Positions 7,155 to 16,330 of a stretch of 64,000 bases of DNA are shown here, piece by piece. The stretch spans positions 30,006 through 94,005 of the forward strand of contig SAKE01000018.1 of the NCBI GenBank assembly GCA_004017275.1, written 5' to 3'. Under the pieces are notes generated by a model. The model ran no database searches and was not told the DNA's origin. It saw only the letters and a list, made by a program, of their open reading frames with translations. Within the stretch, counting starts at the first letter, position 1, and each line of letters begins with the position of its first letter. The DNA comes from Mesorhizobium sp. (GTDB taxonomy: Bacteria > Pseudomonadota > Alphaproteobacteria > Rhizobiales > Rhizobiaceae). The translations under genes were made by a program, and so were the position numbers.

Positions 7155-8321
7155 TCAGACGAAAGGCTTTCCGACCTTGTATTTTTCCGGCACCAGCCGC
7201 TTGAGATAGGCCATGCCGGCATCGGACAACTGGTTGACGTCGGGCTTCATGAAATTGTCAGGCATGTGGCGGGTCTTGCCGGCGACGTTCTTCAGCGGCA
7301 CCTTTTTCAGCACCGTTCTGGTGCCGTCATATTGCAGCGCCACCGAGCCGCCGCCCTGTTCGGCGACGGAGACGGCGAAGGCGCCGGCATCGAAGGCCTC
7401 CTGCGCGTCGACCGCACTGATGGCGCCGACATAGCCGCGCGGCATGTAGCCGAGCGCATCGACGCGGGCACGCTTGCCCGGCAAGCCTTCGGCCAGCGCG
7501 CGCTCGAGCGCGGCCGGCAGGTCGCTGCCCGACAGCTTGACGTTGCCATGCGCGTCGCGCTCCAGCTTGTCCGGCGGCACCAGGCTTTCGACCAACGCCT
7601 TGCCGTCGGCGGTGCTGACACCTTCCGACACGGCGACGATGCAGCGCTTGTGGCGGTCGAGCGTGGCGCGCACGTCGTCGATGAAGCCGGCGGCCGAGAA
7701 CGGCCGCTCGGGCACATAGACGAGGTGCGGACCGCTGTCGGGATCGAGCTGCCAGGCAGCGGCAGCTGCGGTCAGGAAGCCGGCATGCCGGCCCATGACG
7801 ATGCCGACATAGATGCCGGGCAACGCGCGAAAATCGAGATCGACGGAGAGGAAGGCGCCGGCGACGAATTCGGCCGCGGAGATGAAACCCGGCGTGTGGT
7901 CGTTTTCCTCGAGGTCATTGTCGATGGTCTTCGGCGCATGGACGAAGGCGATCTTGCCGCCGGCGGCGTCGGTCAGGATCTGCTGCGTTCCGGAAGTGTC
8001 GTTGCCGCCGATGTAGATGAAGGCGTCGGCGCCGGCCTTTTTCAATCCGTTGAGAATGACATCGCAATAGGCGGCATCCGGCTTGTCGCGCGTCGAGCCA
8101 AGGGCGGCACTCGGCGTTCCGGCAATCAGCCGCAGCCGGTCCTCGGGGATGCCGGAGAGTTCGACATAATTGCCGTCACGAATGCCGCGCACGCCGTGGA
8201 TGGAGCCCAGGACCTTGGCGCCGGGATGCCGCTTTCGGATCTCCAGCGCCGCCCCGACCACCGTCTGGTTGATGACGGCGGTTGGGCCGCCGCCCTGCGC
8301 GATAACAAAAGTTCCGGCCAT
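7155..8321 (-). CDS. pfp: 6-phosphofructokinase, pyrophosphate-dependent type
   Basis: A 388-residue phosphofructokinase-family enzyme. AQGGGPTAVINQ is the N-terminal nucleotide/PPi loop, YIGGNDTSGT replaces the GGDGS of ATP enzymes with an Asp in the second variable position, and HAPKTIDNDLEEND contains the PKTIDND catalytic motif with the Lys seen in PPi-dependent enzymes. GIVMGRHAGFLT follows. These residues favour PPi as phosphoryl donor, making a reversible fructose-6-phosphate to fructose-1,6-bisphosphate step. The start has GGGAG and AGGA. It precedes the MBL hydrolase gene by 17 bases. Confidence 0.85.
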   Translation of the reverse strand: MAGTFVIAQGGGPTAVINQTVVGAALEIRKRHPGAKVLGSIHGVRGIRDGNYVELSGIPEDRLRLIAGTPSAALGSTRDKPDAAYCDVILNGLKKAGADAFIYIGGNDTSGTQQILTDAAGGKIAFVHAPKTIDNDLEENDHTPGFISAAEFVAGAFLSVDLDFRALPGIYVGIVMGRHAGFLTAAAAAWQLDPDSGPHLVYVPERPFSAAGFIDDVRATLDRHKRCIVAVSEGVSTADGKALVESLVPPDKLERDAHGNVKLSGSDLPAALERALAEGLPGKRARVDALGYMPRGYVGAISAVDAQEAFDAGAFAVSVAEQGGGSVALQYDGTRTVLKKVPLKNVAGKTRHMPDNFMKPDVNQLSDAGMAYLKRLVPEKYKVGKPFV

Positions 8322-8407
8322 TCCTGACGTCTCCCGAGCGATGAATTCGCAGGCACATTCGCCTGTCTTTCGCTATGGCGCAACGGAAGAGTGGGCCGGG
8401 TGACGTA

Positions 8408-9175
8408 TCAGACGACGACGACCGGATTTTTCTTGGAGACGCGGCTGTAGAGGTCGATGATGTCCTGGTTGATCAGGCGCACGCAGCCCGACGACATCGC
8501 CTGGCCGATGCTCGCCCATTCGGGCGAGCCGTGGATGCGATAGCCGGTGTCTTTGCCGTCCTGGTAGATGTAGAGGGCGCGCGCGCCGAGCGGGTTGGTC
8601 AGGCCGCCGGGCTGGCCGCCCTGCCATTTCACCAGTTCCGGCTTGCGGGCGATCATCTCGGGGGGCGGTGTCCAGGTCGGCCATTCCCTGCCATACTGGA
8701 TGTTGGCGCGGCCCGACCAGCGGAAACCGTCCTTGCCGATACCGACGCCGTAGCGGATGGCGTCGCCGCCCGGCTGGACGAGATAGAGCATGCGCTCCTG
8801 CAGATGGACGACGATGGTGCCGGGCGCCTCGCCCGTGGTGTCGACGACGATCTGGCGGCGAAATTCCGGTTTGACCTTCTGGTAAGGCACCTCAGGCACG
8901 TTGAAGCCGCCATCGGTCAGCGAGGCATACATCAAATCGGGGCTGGTGATGTTCTTGTCGACGCTGATGCTCGGCCGGATCGGTCGCACCGAGCCGGTGA
9001 CCGTATCGTCGAGATCGAGCGCCGGCAGGCCACCGCCCGAGGTCGAGCATCCGGCGACACCGAGCAATGCGAGCGCCCCGGCCCCAGACAGGATGGCACG
9101 GCGGGAAAGATGATGATCGGTTTCGATTGCGTCGCCATTTCGCGGCGGCGTCAGACCTTGCGGCAACTCACGCAT
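8408..9175 (-). CDS. L,D-transpeptidase (ErfK/YbiS family), predicted Tat lipoprotein
   Basis: About 255 residues. The N-terminus has a twin arginine (SRRAILSGAGALALLGVAGC) ending in a lipobox-like LGVAGC, so it is probably a Tat-exported lipoprotein. The YkuD catalytic domain follows, with IHGSPEW and the active-site SSGCVRL (Cys nucleophile, Arg). Such enzymes make 3-3 cross-links in peptidoglycan or attach proteins to it; in Rhizobiales they dominate cell-wall cross-linking. The ATG at 9175 is preferred to a GTG at 9208. Confidence 0.88.
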   Translation of the reverse strand: MRELPQGLTPPRNGDAIETDHHLSRRAILSGAGALALLGVAGCSTSGGGLPALDLDDTVTGSVRPIRPSISVDKNITSPDLMYASLTDGGFNVPEVPYQKVKPEFRRQIVVDTTGEAPGTIVVHLQERMLYLVQPGGDAIRYGVGIGKDGFRWSGRANIQYGREWPTWTPPPEMIARKPELVKWQGGQPGGLTNPLGARALYIYQDGKDTGYRIHGSPEWASIGQAMSSGCVRLINQDIIDLYSRVSKKNPVVVV

Positions 9176-9327
9176 ATACCCAAACCCCACGCTATCGGCG
9201 GGAAGCACGGTCCGGCCGGATAGTGGGCATTTTCATCATTCATGGTTGATAAAGCGTGAAGGCCTTGCACAGCCTGCGTCTGCGCATTGCCTCTCCTACC
9301 CCTCGTAGCGATCAGCGAGGGGCCTCC

Positions 9328-9450
9328 ATGTGCAAGACATTAATAACCGACATCAAGCTTTTTGCCGCTGCCATTGTCGCGGCAGCAACCGTTCTCGGTG
9401 CCAATGTCAGCCTGGCCGATATCGTGAGCACGCTGAGCGGCGCGAACTGA
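9328..9450 (+). CDS. Putative small secreted or membrane peptide
   Basis: A possible 40-residue peptide (MCKTLITDIKLFAAAIVAAA, then TVLGANVSLADIVSTLSGAN). A GAGGGG ribosome binding site sits six bases before the ATG. Almost the whole peptide is a signal-peptide-like or transmembrane segment with a possible ANVSLA cleavage site. No family was recognised. It is listed because start, ribosome binding site and hydrophobic profile agree, but it is too short to be sure. Confidence 0.4.
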   Translation: MCKTLITDIKLFAAAIVAAATVLGANVSLADIVSTLSGAN

Positions 9451-9545
9451 CACGATCTGCCGTTGGCGCAGTTAGGGAAATCGCCTCTTTACATTCTCCC
9501 GGGCCTAAGGATTTATCCTCTTCTTTGAGCTCAAAGGAGACGAGC

Positions 9546-10169
9546 ATGTCCTTCGAAAACTGGGCCGCCTTCGCTGCCGCATCGACGATCCTCCTCATCA
9601 TTCCGGGTCCGACTATCCTTCTGGTCGTGTCCTACGCGCTCGGCCAGGGCTGGCGCACCGCTCTGCCGATGGCCGTCGGGGTGGCACTGGGCGACTTCAC
9701 CGCGATGACATTGTCGATGCTTGGCATCGGCGCGCTGCTGGCAGCTTCGGCGACCGTCTTCACCATCCTGAAGCTGATCGGCGCCGGCTATCTGATCTAT
9801 CTCGGCGTGAAATTGTTTCGTGCCGGCGGCGCGCTGAAGGCCGAACCGCGCACCGATGCGGTTTCGTCGGCCAAGATGATGGCGCATGCCTGGCTGGTCA
9901 CCGCGCTCAATCCGAAAAGCATCACCTTCTTCGTCGCCTTCCTGCCGCAGTTCCTCGACCGGCACGCCGACTTCTGGACGCAGATGCTGATCTTCGAGAC
10001 GACCTTCCTGGCGCTCGCCTTCGCCAATGCCTTCGGCTATGCGCTGATCGCGGCACGCGCACGCAACGTCGTGCGCAATCCCAAGGCAATCCGCATCTTC
10101 AACCGCACCGGCGGCACGCTGCTGGTCGGCGCCGGCATCGCCACGGTGGCGATGCGTTCGGGCAACTGA
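9546..10169 (+). CDS. LysE/RhtB-family amino acid exporter
   Basis: A 207-residue membrane protein with about six hydrophobic segments. It has the family signature IPGPTILLVVSYALGQGWRT in the first helix-loop, then GVALGDF, IGAGYLIYLGVKLF and a LNPKSITFFVAFLPQF motif. LysE/RhtB proteins export amino acids or homoserine lactones by proton exchange; substrate unknown. The ATG at 9546 has AAAGGAGA seven bases upstream. It stands alone between a small peptide gene and an intergenic repeat. Confidence 0.88.
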   Translation: MSFENWAAFAAASTILLIIPGPTILLVVSYALGQGWRTALPMAVGVALGDFTAMTLSMLGIGALLAASATVFTILKLIGAGYLIYLGVKLFRAGGALKAEPRTDAVSSAKMMAHAWLVTALNPKSITFFVAFLPQFLDRHADFWTQMLIFETTFLALAFANAFGYALIAARARNVVRNPKAIRIFNRTGGTLLVGAGIATVAMRSGN

Positions 10170-10203
10170 GCATCGGGTTGGATTCGCTTAGGGCGCAGCG
10201 TTA

Positions 10204-10380
10204 GCGCTGCCCCTCATTGTCCTGCCGGACATTTCTCCCCGTATGGTGACGGGGAGAAAGACGCCGTCATCCATGGTTTCGCCAATCATCAGTGGTGCAA
10301 AAAGGGCGCCGGCGTTGCGACAGTCCCCTTCTCCCCGTCACTATACGGGGAGAAGGTGCCGGCAGGCGGATGAGGGGCGG
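10204..10380. repeat. Rhizobial RIME-like intergenic palindromic element
   Basis: A pair of inverted modules: CCTGCCGGACATTTCTCCCC(GTATGGTGACGGGGAG) at 10220-10257 and its near mirror TTCTCCCCGTCACTATACGG...GAAGGTGCCGGCAGG at 10328-10367, closed by CCCCTCAT and ATGAGGGG arms. Each module is itself a hairpin. It fills most of the 10170-10444 gap between the convergent exporter and autotransporter genes. It is related in build, though not identical, to the 155-bp elements further along. Confidence 0.75.
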
Positions 10381-10444
10381 CGCAGACCTTGCTGCAGAAA
10401 ACAGCTGTCGCAAGCGGCATTACACGACTCCATCATGATCGACC

Positions 10445-13240
10445 TTACCACTTCACGCTGAAACCCAGATTGCCTTCGAGTATCCGACGCTTGTCGCCGC
10501 CGAGATTGGTGGTGTAGTCACCGGTGGCGAAGATGCTGACCTTGTCCGTCACCTTGGCGATCACGCCGCCGCCAAACTCGAACGAGGTCGATCTGCCCTC
10601 GGTCGAGATGTCGGTGGTGTCGAAATTGACATGGCTGGTACCGCCGAAATCGTGCCAGAAGTTGGCCTTGAGGTAGGGCTGCAGCGCCATGCCGTTGATC
10701 GTTGTTTCGCCCTGCAGCCGTGCGCCCAGTCGACCGGTGACGCTGCCGTCAGAATCGAAGGAAACCGAAGCAAAACGGTCCGAGGTATCGTCGAGCGACA
10801 GATGCTGCCAGACCAGTTGCGCCTGCGGCTCGAGCGTCCAGCCTTGCGCCAGCGCTATGGGATAGCCGCCTTCCAGCGAAGCGGTGACGCCGGTGCCGTC
10901 GATATCGATGCCGATGTCGCGCGACGATGTCGCGTTACCGCCGAAGAAGGTGGCCATGAGGACGCCGTCCAGGTACCAGCCGCCCTGGCCGATCCGGGTC
11001 CAGTAGCCGCCGACACTGGTGCCGTCGAGATCGATACCGCCGACGGACAGATTGTCCTGTCCCAGCGCTTGGCCGCGCACATCACCATTCATGCTGGCAT
11101 AGGCGACGAACAGGCCGGCGCGATCGACCGAACCGGAGCTGGTTTCTCGACCGAACAGGTCGAAGCCGCCCTGGAAGCCGAACAGGGTTCCGTCGAAGGA
11201 CGGCGACACCGTTCCCGAATACGCCATCTTGCTATCCTGACCGAAAATGCGGCCCCAGACCGGTGACAGTTCCGTGTTCGACAACAGGCTTTGCTCGCCG
11301 CGCCGTTCGTGGAAGGTACCGAGCGTCGCCATCGCCAGATGCCCGGCTACCGGCGGCAAGGCCGAGTAGACGGGAACCTCCATGCGGTAGAGCACGATCT
11401 CCTCACTCGCGGCAGGGGTTGGCACGTCGGGCACATCCGTCGGCACCACCGGCGGCGGCGGGGGCGGATCCGCGGCCGGTGCCGGTGGCGGCGGCGGTGG
11501 CGGCTCGGGCTCCGGATCGGCTGCCTGCACCGGTGGTGTCGGGTCGACAGGCGGGCTGTTGACGTCGCCCTCGGTCGGCGGCGGCGTTGGCGGCAGCTCG
11601 GAAGGCGGCGGGGGCGGCGGCTCGGCTGCCGGCGGCTCGGGTTCCGGCGGCGGGGGCGGCGGCTCCGCCGCCGGTGGCGCCGCCGCCGGCGACGTCGGCG
11701 TTATCAGCGTCGAGCGCAGATACCAGTTTTCCTCGCTGCCGGCACTGACGCCGCCCTTGAACAGGTAATATTCGAAGGCACCGGCGGCGACGGGGGCGTC
11801 GAGCGCGAATGTGCCGGCGCCGGAGGTGGCGCCGTTGACCGCCTGGACGACCATGATGCCGTCCGCCGTGGTCGCAGCACCTGCGCCACCGACATTGACC
11901 ACCCCGATGCCCGTCGAACCCGAAGCCGTGCCGCCCGACAGGACAAGCTTGTCGGATGCAGAACTGTCGTCGCCAAGCTCGGTCTGGATCAGCAGCAGAC
12001 CGCCCAAGCCGGTATAATTGCCTGATATCGTCAGGCTGTCAGTGGCGCCGGTGCTGCCGTTGGTCAGGTCGATGCGTCCGGCATTGGTGACCGATGCCAG
12101 CTGACCTGCGGTAAAGGCTTGTATCGAGGCGTTGAAGCCGCCGCCGCCATAGAGCGTGCTTGCGGCGTCGACGCTGAGCGAACCCGTGCCGGTGCCGCTG
12201 TCGCCGAGCACCAAATTGCTGTCCAGCGTCAACTCGGTGTCGTTGCTGGCGCCGATGCTTTCCCAGTTCTGGAGCCGGCTGACCCCATCGAGCTTGACGT
12301 TGTCCAGGGTCAGCGCGTCAGTGCCAAGGCCGCCTGATATGGCATCCGTGGCGCCGAGATTGGCGTTGGTGAGATTGCTGAGCTTGGCGATGTCGTTGTC
12401 GCCGCCGAGGTCGACGGCGCCATAGATGATGCCGCCGCCATTCCAGACGAAATTGTCGGCGCCAACGCTCATGAGGATATCGCCACCGACGGTACCGCCG
12501 GTGACCGTCACGCTGTCGTTGCCGCCACTGACGCTGATATTGCCGCCGATGGTGCCACCCGACAGGATGATCGTGTCCTTGTCGAAGCCGGTGACGAGGT
12601 TACGGTCGATGGTGCCGCCGGACATGTTGAAATAGTTCTGGTCGAGTTTCATGTTGACGCGGCCGATACGGCCGCCGGTCATCACGGCGCGGTCGCCATC
12701 GTCGAAGAAATCGACGATGCGCCCGCCGGTCATGGTGAACGTGTCCAGGCCATCGCCCTGGTTGAGCGAGCCGATCTGGCCGCCGCTCATGTTGAAGTCG
12801 TCGATGCCGGAGCCTTGCTGGACATTGCCAGCGACGGTACCCGTGCCAATGGTGAAGAAATCGGTGCCGCCGCCCTGATCGACGGTACCGGTGATGGTGC
12901 CGGACTGCATGTCGATACGGTCCGTGCCAGCGCCAAAGGTGACGCTGCCTGATATCTGCCCGGTGCCACCGGCGGGAAAGTTCAGCGTGTTGTCGCCATC
13001 GGCATCGGTGAGGCTGCCGCCCGATGAGCCGCTATCGCAGGTATAGACGGTGTTTCCGGCGGTGGGTCCCAGCACGCATGCGGCAAACGCTGCGGAATTG
13101 GGCAGCAACGCAAAGGCTGTAGTTGCGAGAAGGCTAATGAACCGCGGGTGTAGACCGGGCGGCCTTCGCCACTGCAAAGCAACTGTTTCCTCCGCCCCTT
13201 CCGAACGACTATCCGGAAGCCTGTTTTTCAGATGCCGCAT
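10445..13240 (-). CDS. Type V autotransporter with repeat passenger and polyproline linker
   Basis: A 931-residue outer-membrane autotransporter. A long signal region ends near residue 53 (PNSAAFA-A). The passenger, roughly 55-530, has about eight copies of a unit of some 20 residues of the form DxFxMxGGxIGGxVxxGxG, expected to form a beta-helix. A Pro-rich linker (about 535-625) with runs of PPPPPP joins it to a C-terminal beta-barrel (about 660-931) that ends in FSVKW, the aromatic end recognised by the Bam machine. Such proteins act as adhesins or surface enzymes; the function here is unknown. The start has GAGAGGGG upstream. Confidence 0.85.
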   Translation of the reverse strand: MRHLKNRLPDSRSEGAEETVALQWRRPPGLHPRFISLLATTAFALLPNSAAFAACVLGPTAGNTVYTCDSGSSGGSLTDADGDNTLNFPAGGTGQISGSVTFGAGTDRIDMQSGTITGTVDQGGGTDFFTIGTGTVAGNVQQGSGIDDFNMSGGQIGSLNQGDGLDTFTMTGGRIVDFFDDGDRAVMTGGRIGRVNMKLDQNYFNMSGGTIDRNLVTGFDKDTIILSGGTIGGNISVSGGNDSVTVTGGTVGGDILMSVGADNFVWNGGGIIYGAVDLGGDNDIAKLSNLTNANLGATDAISGGLGTDALTLDNVKLDGVSRLQNWESIGASNDTELTLDSNLVLGDSGTGTGSLSVDAASTLYGGGGFNASIQAFTAGQLASVTNAGRIDLTNGSTGATDSLTISGNYTGLGGLLLIQTELGDDSSASDKLVLSGGTASGSTGIGVVNVGGAGAATTADGIMVVQAVNGATSGAGTFALDAPVAAGAFEYYLFKGGVSAGSEENWYLRSTLITPTSPAAAPPAAEPPPPPPEPEPPAAEPPPPPPSELPPTPPPTEGDVNSPPVDPTPPVQAADPEPEPPPPPPPAPAADPPPPPPVVPTDVPDVPTPAASEEIVLYRMEVPVYSALPPVAGHLAMATLGTFHERRGEQSLLSNTELSPVWGRIFGQDSKMAYSGTVSPSFDGTLFGFQGGFDLFGRETSSGSVDRAGLFVAYASMNGDVRGQALGQDNLSVGGIDLDGTSVGGYWTRIGQGGWYLDGVLMATFFGGNATSSRDIGIDIDGTGVTASLEGGYPIALAQGWTLEPQAQLVWQHLSLDDTSDRFASVSFDSDGSVTGRLGARLQGETTINGMALQPYLKANFWHDFGGTSHVNFDTTDISTEGRSTSFEFGGGVIAKVTDKVSIFATGDYTTNLGGDKRRILEGNLGFSVKW

Positions 13241-13455
13241 CGCGTCCCCTCTCGATTCGCGATTTCAAGCCCCCGCCCAGCGCCGCAATGAAGACACAAT
13301 TCGTTCGCTTTTACAAAGGCTAATCTGCCCCACATGGTTGCTAAACTGCAAAGACTACTGAAATGGCCCAGCGCAGCACGTGATTGGCACGTTTGTGGTC
13401 CATGCCTTAAGATTGTCCTGGCCCGAAGGATCACGGGCCTGTCAAAGGACATTGC

Positions 13456-14778
13456 ATGGCGTTCAGAGACGCATTTGGCCTGACATTTTCGGGTGCAACG
13501 GAGGCAGGGTTCACGCCCTATAGTCAGGCGGTGCGTGAACTGCAGTGCTTCATCGGCGATCCCGTCGCCTCCATCGATCGCGCCATCGCGGAAGATCCCG
13601 GCTTCGTCATGGCGCATGTCTTCAAGGGCTACCTGTTCGGCCTGGCCACCGAGCGGGAGGCGACGGTCGTGGCCAAGGCTTGTCATGAAGCGGCACTGCC
13701 GCTTGCCGCGACCACGCACGAGCAGGCGCATGTCGCAGCCCTTGGCCATCTCGCCAACGGGCGTTGGCATCAGGCCAGCCGCATTCTCGAGGACATCACC
13801 ATCGAGACCCCGCGCGATGGGCTGGCGCTGCAGGTCGGCCACCAGATCGATTTCTTTACCGGCAATGCCCGCATGCTGCGCGACCGTATCGCCCGCGCCC
13901 TGCCTGCCTGGCAAAGCGGCATGCCCGGTTACCACGCCATGCTCGGCATGCAGGCGTTCGGACTGGAGGAGATGGGTGACTATGCCAGGGCCGAGCAGCT
14001 TGGCCGTGCGGCAGTCGACATCGAGCCGCGCGATGGCTGGGCGCAGCATGCCGTCGCCCATGTCATGGAAATGCAAAGCCGGCAACGGGATGGCATCGCC
14101 TGGATGCGCACCAACCCCGAAGCATGGACAAGGGAGAGCTTCCTGCAGGTGCACAATTGGTGGCATCTGGCGCTGTTCCACTACGATCTCGGCGAGACCG
14201 ACGAGGTGCTGGCCCTCTATGACGGCCCGATCTACGGCGTGCAGTCGACGATGGCGCTCAACATGGTCGATGCCTCGGCAATCCTGTGGCGGCTCTATCT
14301 TGGCGGCATCGATGTCGGCGACCGCTGGGCAGCGATCGCCGCCAACTGGCGCAAGGCTGGCGCCGGCAATTATGCCTTCAACGACGCCCACGCGATGATG
14401 GCGTTTGTCGGCGCCGGTCTGGGCGCCCCGGCTCAGACCTTGCTCGAGACGCAGCGCGAGGCCATGCATAACAATGACGACAACGCTGATTTCACACGGG
14501 ATGTCGGCCACCCCCTGACGCTGGCGATCAAAACGTTCGGCGAGGGCAACTATACCGAGACGGTGCGCCTGATCCGGCCGATCCGGGCAATCGCCCATCG
14601 CTTCGGCGGCAGCCACGCCCAGCGCGACGTGATCGACCTGACGCTGATCGAGGCGACCCTGCGTGCCGGCGACGGCGCCCTTGCCAGAGCGCTCGCGGCG
14701 GAACGCTCGATGGCTCGACCGGACAGTCCACTGTCGGCGCTGCTTTCATCGCGCGCCGCCAATTTGTCGGAGAATTGA
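13456..14778 (+). CDS. Tetratricopeptide repeat protein, TTC38 family
   Basis: A 440-residue soluble protein without a signal peptide. It shows TPR-like helical repeats and motifs of the TTC38 family: FKGYLFGLATERE, HEQAHVAAL, PGYHAMLGMQAFGLEE, DGWAQHAVAHVMEMQ and HNWWHLALFHYDLGE. The molecular role of this family in bacteria is unknown. AAGGA precedes the ATG at 13456. It is divergent from the autotransporter gene across a 215-base gap in which nothing distinct was seen. Confidence 0.8.
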   Translation: MAFRDAFGLTFSGATEAGFTPYSQAVRELQCFIGDPVASIDRAIAEDPGFVMAHVFKGYLFGLATEREATVVAKACHEAALPLAATTHEQAHVAALGHLANGRWHQASRILEDITIETPRDGLALQVGHQIDFFTGNARMLRDRIARALPAWQSGMPGYHAMLGMQAFGLEEMGDYARAEQLGRAAVDIEPRDGWAQHAVAHVMEMQSRQRDGIAWMRTNPEAWTRESFLQVHNWWHLALFHYDLGETDEVLALYDGPIYGVQSTMALNMVDASAILWRLYLGGIDVGDRWAAIAANWRKAGAGNYAFNDAHAMMAFVGAGLGAPAQTLLETQREAMHNNDDNADFTRDVGHPLTLAIKTFGEGNYTETVRLIRPIRAIAHRFGGSHAQRDVIDLTLIEATLRAGDGALARALAAERSMARPDSPLSALLSSRAANLSEN

Positions 14779-14816
14779 CCCGCGACGAATCTTGTCTTAA
14801 AAACTGACCAAGCCAT

Positions 14817-14839
14817 ATTTTTTCGAGATCCGAAAAAAT
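14817..14839 (+). promoter_or_regulatory. Perfect inverted repeat, candidate operator for xylB
   Basis: ATTTTTTCG at 14817-14825 and CGAAAAAAT at 14831-14839 are exact 9-base inverted arms around AGATC. It lies 23 bases before the xylB start codon, where a repressor (LacI or ROK/XylR type) could act. No copy was found before xylA. It could also be a weak terminator for the upstream TPR gene. Confidence 0.5.
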
Positions 14840-14861
14840 TAAATTGGCATGGGAGGAAACC

Positions 14862-16316
14862 ATGTATCTCGGCCTCGATCTCGGGACATCGGGCGTCAAG
14901 GCGCTGCTGATCGATGCCGGGCAAACCGTCATCGGTTCCGGCCATGCGTCGATCGACGTCTCGCGGCCGCATCCCGGCTGGTCCGAGCAAAACCCCGACG
15001 ACTGGATCGGCGCCTGCGAAGGGGCGATTGCCGACCTCAAGGCCAGGCATCCAAAAGAGTTCGCCGCGGTCAAGGGCATCGGACTGTCCGGCCATATGCA
15101 TGGCGCGACGCTGCTCGATGCCGCCGACAAGGTGCTGCGCCCCTGCATCCTGTGGAACGACACGCGCAGCCATGCCGAGGCCGCCGTCCTTGACGCCGAC
15201 CCGCGCTTCCGTGCGCTGACCGGCAACATCGTCTTTCCCGGTTTCACCGCGCCGAAGCTTGCCTGGGTGAAGAACAACGAGCCCGCTGTCTTCGCCAAGG
15301 TCGCGAAAGTGCTGTTACCCAAGGATTTCCTGCGGCTCTGGCTTACGGGCGAACACATTTCGGAAATGTCGGATTCTGCCGGCACCTCCTGGCTCGATGT
15401 CGGCAAGCGGCGCTGGAGTACGGACCTGCTCGCGGCGACATCGCTCGATGAAAAGCAGATGCCGTCGCTGGTCGAGGGTACCCAAAGGGCAGGCGCGCTG
15501 CGCAGCGAATTGGCCTCAAAATGGGGCGTCCAGGCCGGCATTCCGATCGCCGGCGGCGCCGGCGACAATGCCGCCTCGGCCTGCGGCATGGGCACGGTCG
15601 GCGCAGGCCACGCCTTCGTTTCGCTCGGCACATCGGGCGTGCTGTTTGCCGCCAATGCTTCCTACCTGCCCAACCCGGCAAGCGCGGTGCACACCTTCTG
15701 TCACGCGCTGCCGAACACCTGGCACCAGATGGGCGTCATCCTGTCGGCAACAGATTCGCTCAACTGGCTGTGCGAAATCACCGGGAAGAGCGCCGGCGAG
15801 TTGACCGCCGAACTCGGCGACACATTGAAGGCGCCTGGCGGTGTATCCTTCCTGCCTTATCTCTCGGGTGAGCGCACACCCTACAATGATGCCGCGATTC
15901 GCGGCGCGTTCACCGGGCTGGCGCATGAATCGAGCCGTGCCGCGCTGACGCAGGCCGTGCTGGAGGGCGTCGCCTTTGCCTTCCGCGACAGCCTCGAAGC
16001 TTTGGCCAAAGCCGGCACGGACTTGACGCGGGTGACGGCCATCGGCGGCGGCTCGCGCTCGCACTACTGGCTGAAGGCGATTGCCACCGCGCTTCAATTG
16101 CCTGTCGACATTCCGGCCGACGGCGACTTCGGCGCCGCCTTTGGTGCCGCGCGGCTCGGCCTGATCGCTGCGACGGGTGCCGATCCGCTTGAAATTTGTA
16201 CGGCACCGAGGACCGATGCCACAATCGAACCGGACGCGGCGCTTGGCGGCGTCTATGCCGACGCCTATCAGCGCTACCGGGCGCTGTACCCGGCGATCAG
16301 GGCTGTAACCGCGTGA
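14862..16316 (+). CDS. xylB: Xylulokinase
   Basis: A 484-residue FGGY-family sugar kinase. MYLGLDLGTSGVKALLID is the N-terminal phosphate loop, GLSGHMHGATLLD, WNDTRSHAEA and GGAGDNAASACGMG are typical of xylulokinase, and AIGGGSRSHYWLKAIATAL lies in the C-terminal ATP-binding half. It phosphorylates D-xylulose to xylulose 5-phosphate for the pentose phosphate pathway, consistent with xylA 670 bases downstream. GGGAGG precedes the ATG at 14862; an upstream in-frame ATG at 14844 overlaps the putative operator and is less likely. Confidence 0.95.
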   Translation: MYLGLDLGTSGVKALLIDAGQTVIGSGHASIDVSRPHPGWSEQNPDDWIGACEGAIADLKARHPKEFAAVKGIGLSGHMHGATLLDAADKVLRPCILWNDTRSHAEAAVLDADPRFRALTGNIVFPGFTAPKLAWVKNNEPAVFAKVAKVLLPKDFLRLWLTGEHISEMSDSAGTSWLDVGKRRWSTDLLAATSLDEKQMPSLVEGTQRAGALRSELASKWGVQAGIPIAGGAGDNAASACGMGTVGAGHAFVSLGTSGVLFAANASYLPNPASAVHTFCHALPNTWHQMGVILSATDSLNWLCEITGKSAGELTAELGDTLKAPGGVSFLPYLSGERTPYNDAAIRGAFTGLAHESSRAALTQAVLEGVAFAFRDSLEALAKAGTDLTRVTAIGGGSRSHYWLKAIATALQLPVDIPADGDFGAAFGAARLGLIAATGADPLEICTAPRTDATIEPDAALGGVYADAYQRYRALYPAIRAVTA

Positions 16317-16330
16317 GTCTGCGCGAGGCA

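Noticed and set aside
7266..8327. A 353-codon open frame antisense to the phosphofructokinase gene
   Set aside because: The opposite strand has intact catalytic motifs, ribosome binding site and operon spacing; the antisense product shows only Arg/Gly/Asp-rich composition typical of shadow frames.
10204..10380. The repeated modules as a CRISPR array
   Set aside because: Only two inverted modules are present, not several direct repeats with regular spacers. The other repeat elements in the window are also inverted pairs.
13228..14616. A 462-codon open frame antisense to the TPR gene
   Set aside because: The plus-strand product shows TTC38 family motifs and a ribosome binding site; the antisense frame has neither.
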